Below, in pieces: positions 55,741-64,000 of a stretch of 64,000 nt of DNA. The first letter of the stretch is position 1, and each line of letters begins with the position of its first letter. A model generated the notes under the pieces. It searched no databases. It had not been told where the DNA came from and saw only the letters and a list, made by a program, of their open reading frames with translations. The DNA comes from Anisakis pegreffii (lineage: Eukaryota; Nematoda; Chromadorea; Rhabditida; Anisakidae), in NCBI GenBank assembly GCA_035041965.1, contig JAPYMA010000593.1:1-64000 (forward strand), in the 5' to 3' direction. A program made the translations under genes and the position numbers.

Positions 55741-57699
55741 CGAACAATTCAATTACAATGTTCGCTTATTGGGAGGAAAATTCGTGAGAAAATGAACGAC
55801 AGAGTCAGTTTTGAAGGTTCTATGGGATTTTCTGCTGAACATGAACTTTCGAAGTTGCCACAAAAATTTTACTGCAAACACGATCAATTACTTCACTCTT
55901 GATTGGTGATGATTCGATTCGATCCACGATGAGTGCATTTCTCACGTTCTGTTTATGCACACACCACTTTTTCAACGAAAATACCTATATAGCCGACCTT
56001 TGCAAATGCCATCTAACTGCATATGAAACTAGCACAAAGAGATAAAGCACATTGGACAGAACGAACTGTAGAATAATTGCTTAAACGTGATAATGGGCTA
56101 TGTAGCGAAGCGTGGACACAATATTAATCGTTTAAACGATACATTATTAGAACGAACAAAATTGCCGAATGAAAGCATTATTATGGAAAAAACAAAAAAC
56201 TTAAATGCAAATCAAGAAAGCAATGATGAGCACAATAAATTCGTATACTACATTCGCACTTGTTCAGCAACAAATATTGACTGCATTATCAGTGCAACTT
56301 CAGAGTAATTGATCAACAAAAAGTTGATAAAATTAATGAAATTGAACAAAGAAGTAATTGAACTTTAGTAACAACATTAGTAATTGAATCTTTCACAATT
56401 TTAATGAATTTGTCGACAATCACAACACGAACAATGCGATAATATTACGTGATAATACAACAAAACCATACAAAATGCAAATAAATATTACAATGAAAAT
56501 GAAGCAAACAAAAAGAAAATCTTTCTGCGATAAGGAACCATCCAGATAAATTGCGAAAAAGCAAAAGCAAATACGACGGATAGATGTATGGCACAGATAA
56601 AAATATTGAAAAAATTTATTGTTTTTCAATGCACAAAGGATAATTCGAGATGAACATACACACACTACTGCATAAATTCTAATCACTAACAAAGCACACA
56701 ATTCGATGCATAATTCTCAAATATTGAGACGAACATCAGATTAATGCAAAATACAAGCAAATGGGGCACATGAAGTGATTGAAAGATGGAAACCTTGTTC
56801 GTCGCCTATGTCTATTCATGGAAAACAATATATCTCAATAATAAGTGACAGCCGTTGTACACGCATATATTGGATGATGATGATATCATTATTAGCAGTT
56901 ATCTGCATCATTCCCATTCAATGTTTTGCCTAAATGATGAACTACTGAGGAATATATATTAATGACGAAATATTTTTAAAACACTCAAAAATTTCGTTCG
57001 ATTCGCTGATGATAAACGACCGAAAATTTGAAGTTCAATATTTCAGATATAAATTATTATACAGTCAGAGTAATGAAAATCGTCAATAAAATTTACGTCT
57101 AAATTTCTCTCCGAATCAAAATCAAGTGTCATTTGATATGGTTCACTCATACATCAACTAAACAATAATAAAACTGTCTGCTTCGAGAAGCAAAAATAAA
57201 TGGCAGATATTAGTCGTAACAATAAATAACAATAGGTGAGTTATAGACAATATTAAATACACAGTCATTACAACAGCAAACATTTTTCTCCTCTACTGTG
57301 CTATTACATTTCAGTGCAACTAAAACAAACAGTTCAATAGATTCCAGAGGGAAAAGCTAATTTCAAGTGGAGAGTAATTCGATCTATATGGCTATAGCAG
57401 TCCGCTGATATGATTTCAAATATTGAAGTGAATAATTTTGTGATTAGGTGGAATGGATTGCAACAAGAGATTTAAAATTCGTCATTAATGACTTCGCAGT
57501 GATCGTCAAATCAATGGATAAAGTGAATGCCATCATCCCTTCCACCTGACTGTCAAACACTTAAGCACATTCGAAAATTCATGAACTGATTACGTATAGT
57601 TTGAAGATGAATAAATTAGAACTGAATCTACATATGTATATGTATATAAAACAATATATCTATAGAACATCATCAGAATCACATCTGGAAACGTAATAT
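55741..57699. other. Spacer between the convergent YAP and FAM43 genes
   Basis: No recognisable exon on either strand. It should contain the 3'-UTR of the minus-strand FAM43 gene next to 57700. Confidence 0.4.
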
Positions 57700-60600
57700 T
57701 CAAAGAGCAGTAACCTGAATGTCATACTCATCTTCGGCAAAGTCGCCTTCATCTTGTTCAGCCAGAATGCCTTCGTCATCCGAATGACTGATTGTTCCAT
57801 CCTGATAACCAGATTCATCACTAACCGTATCAGGCTCTTTGGCATTTATTGAGTGCTGTCTTCTTAAGCCAATACTGGCCATAGCAGACGCTCTTCTAAA
57901 TGGATTCCATCCAATACCCGTACCCAGTGAACCGTTCAGAGCACCAGACGCTTGTTCATTCACCTCATTATCGACATCATCATTCGAACAAACGCTCATC
58001 CCTTTCTCAAGCGACAACGATGAACTTAAACGCGTCGTGCAGTCACTGATCTCCGAATGCTGATCATTTTCACTTATACCTTAAATCATTTGTGCATTCA
58101 TTCAGTCGATTCATCCAGCATTTTGTTTCTCAATTCACTTGCATGAATAATGCATTACTTTTCTCTTCAGTAATGAAGCAGTCCTTGCACGATTCATCTA
58201 AGCGCAACCAAAATGAACATAAAACCGGTATTTTTCACGCGTAATTAGATTCACTCAAGACAGTTTGCTGCTCACATTCGTTTTGAGTATGAAATCGTAC
58301 CACATTAAAAGTTCATTGAAAAGTTCAACGACAGTGAAAAGTGTTACTTGACCATGAAAAATTTCTCCTTGAACAACACCACTGATATTTTAAAAAATGG
58401 TAAAATATCTTAACTCCATGTATTTCATTAAATTTCGCTACTTTAATTGTTCACGAATGAATCTGAAGAAGATGACTCTATTAAAATGACAAATATGATG
58501 CCCGCAGAAATGTTTATGAGCCTTACCATGATCGATCAGTGAGGTTTGCCTGAAGAATGGACTCGAGGAAGACGATGAACTTGTAGCGCTCACAGATGCG
58601 CATTCATCATCCACTGATGGCGATTCATGATAACAGAGTGAATCCAAGTCAAACAGATCGTCCTCCTGAATATACAACGTGTTATACATTCGTTTATGCA
58701 AACAGTCGACATAGAAGTGCTGAACAAACAGAAAAGTTTGTTCCGAAAGATTCAGATGAATGGGTCGTTCAATATTCAAATGCTTGAGACATGGCGATGA
58801 AATTCTTTCGGAAAGATTTTTTTCGAAGAAAATTTCATTTATTTTCTCCACAGAAGGCAAATTCACATTCCCCCTATGTCCTGCCTATTGACTCAATTAA
58901 CCACATCATTAACGTGCCACCCTTTATCAGAATCATTTCGCATTCATTTCGCACACTGCACGTATCATTTCGATGAATGTTTATGCAGGCGTCATGTATA
59001 TATTACGATGCATGTAATTGTTCATCACACTGCGTTTCACTCGATTAATTTGGATTACTGTAGATTAATGATGAGACGCGATTTGCTTGCGTTACCCCTC
59101 ACTCAATCAGGGTCACTCGCATACATTCACTTATCTCCAGCATGAATCTATGTGTGCACAAACAAACAAAAATATATGTATATGATAGATCAAACCAGAG
59201 TCTATTTCTATTTACGACAAAGGAATTTGAACCGATAGATAATCGACCAATTAGAAAAACGAAACTTTATGATGTGGAAAGAATTTCAAAATCCTTCCAA
59301 ACAGAAATAACATTTGATTATTGATAACAAAACGCAGACTGGCAGAAAAAGAGCAAAACTGAAGATGATGCAGAATTTTCATCGTTAAAAATAATATGCG
59401 ACTGCATTCGGTGATTGATTCCTTTACTTCATATGCTCACATGCGAAACGATTGAAAACGTAGCAATAAATCTCGATAAAATAGTGAAAGGTGTGACAGA
59501 TGTTACGTTTCGAAATATAGGGGAATTCCTCATCCAAATGAAAAGTTGAGCAGATCGCACCAGTTTTAGCTTACATTTGTATTGTTCGATTGGTTAAGAA
59601 CTGGAATTTGAAAAAAAAAAGAAAATCCAACGACAACAACGATTTCACCTGATGTGTTTGGGGTGCTTCTTCTTCTTCGTCAATTGAAACCAATCTCGGC
59701 GTACTTTTTGAGCGGCTCACAGGAGGACAGAAATTCATCGTACCAGTTTGCAGCAACAGTTTTCTGAATCACTCAATTCAATTACTCAGCACAAATACGA
59801 TTCACTATGCTGTTAATCAATGAATCCGTGTTACCCTACGAAAATTCGAAACATTACTTTGGATACTGAATAAAACAAACATTTTCGTAAAATTATTTCC
59901 TCTCAAAAATTCGGAGACGGTCTCTCATCGCATAATAAAACGATTTCAAGTGTCATCAGATGTGTGCTAGGATCGGCCGTCGGATTGGAGTGTTCTGAGA
60001 ATTGACAAACTAAAATACCTTTTCGGACATGTTCCAGCTTTACCAATGACGGTCGCATTCAATCGCGCGTTTTGCATAGAGAGTTTCTCACGTCGATACT
60101 CCTGAACGCAGAATATTCCTTACAATGAATCACTTCAAAACTGAGATTGCATATTCCAGAAGATTTTAAACGCAAAAATTATATCATTCATTTTTGGAAT
60201 GGCCATTTGATAGAACGAGATACAGAATGCGAGAAGAAAATCAAAGCCATGTCTGCACTGCATAAATTTTGTTTCGCTCGCATACCTAAGTTGAAATAAG
60301 AGAGAAATGGAACGAACTATTCAAAACAAAAATCACAGTGCACTGAATTGAATACATTACCTGAAGTGCAGCTTGAAGAAATTCGTGCAGTTTCAACGTG
60401 ATTGCATTTGGTTCAGAAGTTTTTTTACACAAAACTGCGTGACATCTATAAATATGCATCGTCGAATTATCACATAACAACTAATCGAATATTAGTACAA
60501 AAGTGTGACAAAAAAATCGTAAAATGAAATTACCACATAACAACTACTCAGTACAAATGCACATGAACGTACTTGTACTATTGCTGCTAAACTTTGATGT

Positions 60601-62083
60601 GAAAACATAAACAGAAATATCGATGAGTGGAAATGCGCAATGTTGAATATCTTTTGAATTCTGTTCATGAGACGAATACAACATGCAAAACTTTAAACTG
60701 CCTTTTGATTTACAAGAAAAGTTTCGCCGTTTATTCTATGTATAGTGTGGTTGACTCATGAAAAGCGGAAATCCAATGGATAAGTTAATGCACCCTCATA
60801 AAGTTGCAACGAAGTGAATAAATAATGATAAAATTACCTTAATTCAGGTTTCATCCGTTTTCCTTCATGCTTATAAACCCAGCAGAACAAACGAGGATAG
60901 TCGGGTGGTGCTAAGCAAAACGTTATCCGATGCGCCCAATATTCAGTCAGTCCTTGCTGTTTCGTCTCTGCCTAAACAGAAGGAGAAATGAATTTGTGTC
61001 GGAAATTCAAAAAAAAAGTTCACCAATCTCACAGCTGAAACCAGAAACACAAAACCAAAGTCAATAATTTCAATGCATCAAAATTTGCACTCGAAGACTT
61101 TCGTTGAATGAACAGACGAAAATTTTTGGAATTAAATGTGAATGTAATGAGAGAGACAATGAACCCATAAGGTGCAAAATGTCTTACGAAAAAGTAATCA
61201 AAGTCATTCAACAGATTGCAATGAACTGTAAAATTTTTAACCACAAAGTTGTTATAAGCTATAATAAATGTAACCATTCAAAACATCTCAGAGCAAACGA
61301 AACAACGCCCAATTAAACAGCGAATTAATCGGAAGCAGAACTGAGTTTAATGATAACCTTCAATCCAGAACGTGTCACTGACAATTTCATATGAATATTT
61401 GTCTTTTTTCGCTCGCAATATGTCTTCCAAATCAAATTCAAAGGTTTTTCCACGCAACCCTCACCTAGAAACATGATAACGCTGATTAACGTTGAAAACA
61501 GGATATCATATTCGATAGATATCACACTTATTCCATCAAATAAACTGAATTATTTTACGTCATTCACCGCTTGGCATTGCTTAAGTTAAATTGAAATGAA
61601 CGAGAGTGAATTGTATTGATAATGAGAAAGAATCGAGATTTTTTGACTTTCAACACAACTTTTTGCACTTTTCAATGTGGTGATACATGAAGAATACTTT
61701 CAAAACAACTTACACAATACATATGAATGATAAAAGGAACAAAATATGAAAAACGTAAAAACAACTGAAAAGAAACCTTTAGCCATGACCGTAAGAACAT
61801 TTCCAAGGTAAGTGACGTTGTACGTATCATCCGGTGGATTAATCGTATAACTTTGTCGCCGTTTCAAGAACGGAAATGAGAAAAAAGGCGATGACGAAGT
61901 GCTATGATTTGATGGTGAACTCTGGTATTGGATCGATGAGGTTGTGTCATCTTTGAAGTGATGTTCATCCTTATCACATAGCACATCATCGCTGCTATTG
62001 CCGTACATATTCTCATCATTATGGCTGCTCAAATGAGTATTTTCCATTGCGTTTTCTGCACTTTTAGTCATCAAATCTGCCAT
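57700..62083 (-). CDS. FAM43-family PTB/PID domain protein
   Basis: Likely cytoplasmic adaptor; the biochemical role of FAM43 proteins is poorly known. Minus-strand exons in order: 62083-61777, 61464-61358, 60971-60838, 60445-60361, 60101-60019, 59763-59649, 58665-58527, 58079-57700; all phases agree, 449 aa. The PTB domain runs from about residue 87: TYNVTYLGN (87-95), AKGEGC, LIWKTY, MKLSVTRSGLKV, HRITFCLAPPDYPRLFCWVY and RCHAVLCKK, followed by RKLLLQTG and SRSKSTPRLVSI. The order and spacing match vertebrate FAM43A/B (YTVLYLGN, WVYRHE, RCHAVLVSK, RKLLL, RSRSAPKL). The N-terminal 80 residues are acidic and Ser-rich. The C-terminal 170 are Ser/Asp-rich with SSSSSSPFF, WNPFRRASAM and SDESGYQDG. 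The gene converges on YAP, about 5.4 kb apart. Confidence 0.9.
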
Positions 62084-64000
62084 TCACTATGAATACACCA
62101 GTGAAACCTTGCTCTTAGAATTGATCTCAGTGTGTGCTGAAAGAATACGAATGTGAGCAGATGAGGAAATAAATAAACGTTATGGAACATTTGCATGAGA
62201 GCTCGTCGGAAAGGATCACATAGAAACAATTAGAATTGTCGAAAGAAAAGGTAAACAAACAGAACAAATTCTCACACTTCAGCACAACTTAAACGCATAA
62301 AATTGGGAAAAGCATGACTCGACCAGAGATCTGTTTCAACAAATGAAGCATGTGAAATGAATTGCTTGAATAATTCAGTATCATTATCTCATGTACTTAT
62401 GCAATATTAATCCTATGGGATAAGATGACTCAATAAACAATCTATGTAAAGAAATTGTGAAATAGTCAGCCTATAATTTACTCGACGGCATGTACATACG
62501 AAAACACACACTTATAACATAATCAAACTGATGTTAATTGTTGGCCGTTACTTTACACTGTACTTGTTTGTGATCCAATTAGAATGAAGAGCAACGATTA
62601 AAAACAACGAATTAACTCAACCAAATCATATGACTGATCAATGGCCCAAGAATATCAGTGATTACATTTGGGCATCACACAAAAACTTAGCATTACATTC
62701 AAACTTTTAGAGTTCGTACTGACTGACCAATCACTGACAAACTATTCATTTATGGTTTGAGTTGATGTAGCGATACTGAGTGATAAGATTCATTGATATG
62801 AAGTGAAAAGATCACTGGTGAGTGATGATTTCCGATTCGTTGGGAACATCGAAAGCCATTATGAACAATCCATTAAACGTAAACTTGTGAATGCACACAA
62901 TGGATAATGCGCATTTTCATGTCCTCTTGACACAAAAACACATACACTCCATAGATTCTCACAGTATTCTTTGTTCACGATTCATTCTATCGAAGTCTTC
63001 TTATGTCTCACGCAAACGAATTAATCAACTGTTGAACAAATTCAATCGTTCATAATTGATTTCTGCCCAATTATAAATTCCCATTCTTTTAATTCGCATC
63101 AAATTTCATCCATCACTGCTTCCGAATAATTTCGTTCACTGGCTAACATGTGCTTTCAACGACTGAACTTCGTACCATCTGCTTATCTCAATTAATGCAA
63201 CATTCAGTGTTAAATTATCATCAATTAGCCTTTGGACAATCATTTTAGCGTATACCGGTTTTCGATGATTTTGTTAGGAATGTAACTGTAAATAATCAAA
63301 ACCAAACGACTGAATGCTTCATACTGCAAATGCTCATTAATCAACGACAAATTGAAAAAACTGCTCACTTACAGAAATGTTATTTGAAATAATACTCACC
63401 ACATGTTATTCTTGAATACTTTTTTATTGTTAGCAGTCGTATTTTATGCACAGAGCAATGAATTCATTAAGGTCATTATCATCATCATCATGGGCGATAA
63501 TCGATGTTTAAAAAGCACCAGATATTAAGTGAGGTACTGTGATATCTATTCATCAGATTATCAAAAATATTCCCTCGGTTAAAATAAAAGCTCTGTGTTT
63601 ATATGGCGTTACAACATTCAGTTACATGGGGATTGGAGGAGATGCACAACTGATAATTGGTTTATAGATGCGAAACACAAAATTAAAAAGGATAGTGTCA
63701 CGTCTAAGTTGATAATCGACGCCTTCAGATAAGCTGAAGATACGACTGGAAAAAAATGATGGAATTTTGTGGACGTAAACTAGAGTGCATAGTTCATACC
63801 TAAATATAACGGCATTCAAGAAATATCAACTGACTCATATCAATACAGAACCACAAATAAATGGCTCGGATCCTTGAAAACAGTCACTCGACGAAACTGA
63901 AAACCCATACACTTATAACCGTCAACGAATTTAAGCAATGAAACTATTTTTCAACACTGTATATATCAATGAAACTTGTGATAGTGCTGCCAACATGCAA
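62084..64000. other. Upstream region of FAM43; no other feature seen
   Basis: AT-rich sequence with only short open frames. The FAM43 promoter should lie here. A minus-strand acceptor-like ctaag near 62118 could be a leader splice site, but it is weak. Confidence 0.4.

Noticed and set aside
58438..58866. 142-codon minus-strand frame as a separate gene
   Set aside because: Only 58665-58527 is an exon (of FAM43); the flanking parts are intron.

Overview
This is an AT-rich animal nuclear window, most likely from a nematode. The genes are split into many short exons by introns of about 0.1-2 kb that nearly all begin with GT and end in TTTCAG-like acceptors. Three of the four start codons lie 0-17 bases downstream of an acceptor with no coding exon before it, as expected for spliced-leader trans-splicing. 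No bacterial features, CRISPR arrays, rRNAs or tRNAs were recognised. All exon models were assembled by eye from reading frame, splice phase and protein-family resemblance.

Layout. (1) 1-2753: a perfect inverted repeat, with 936-bp arms around an 881-bp spacer, at the very edge of the window. (2) 2754-7980: no intact gene; repeat debris including a 62-bp hairpin and a frameshifted BEL/Pao reverse-transcriptase fragment. (3) 8005-13777 (+): ribophorin II (RPN2), a subunit of the ER oligosaccharyltransferase, 14 exons, about 649 aa. (4) 17043-22420 (+): an acyl-CoA synthetase of the MatB/ACSF3 (malonyl-CoA synthetase) type with a probable mitochondrial presequence, 10 exons, 513 aa. (5) 22421-43850: about 21 kb without a recognisable intact gene, holding hairpins, a dispersed repeat family and two degraded coding-like stretches. 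(6) 43862-52273 (+): a Yorkie/YAP co-activator, about 11 exons, about 452 aa, with two LATS-type phosphorylation motifs, a degenerate first WW domain and an intact second. (7) 52274-57699: spacer with a mariner transposase relic. (8) 57700-62083 (-): a FAM43-family PTB/PID protein, 8 exons, 449 aa, convergent with YAP. (9) 62084-64000: no feature seen.

The four genes serve unrelated functions (N-glycosylation, mitochondrial acyl-CoA metabolism, Hippo signalling, and a PTB adaptor) and do not look like an operon. I did not find a clearly new multi-gene system. The most notable points are the perfect palindrome, the decayed WW1 of YAP, the well-conserved FAM43 protein, a microRNA-like hairpin, and two unrecognised degraded coding stretches in the 21-kb gap.
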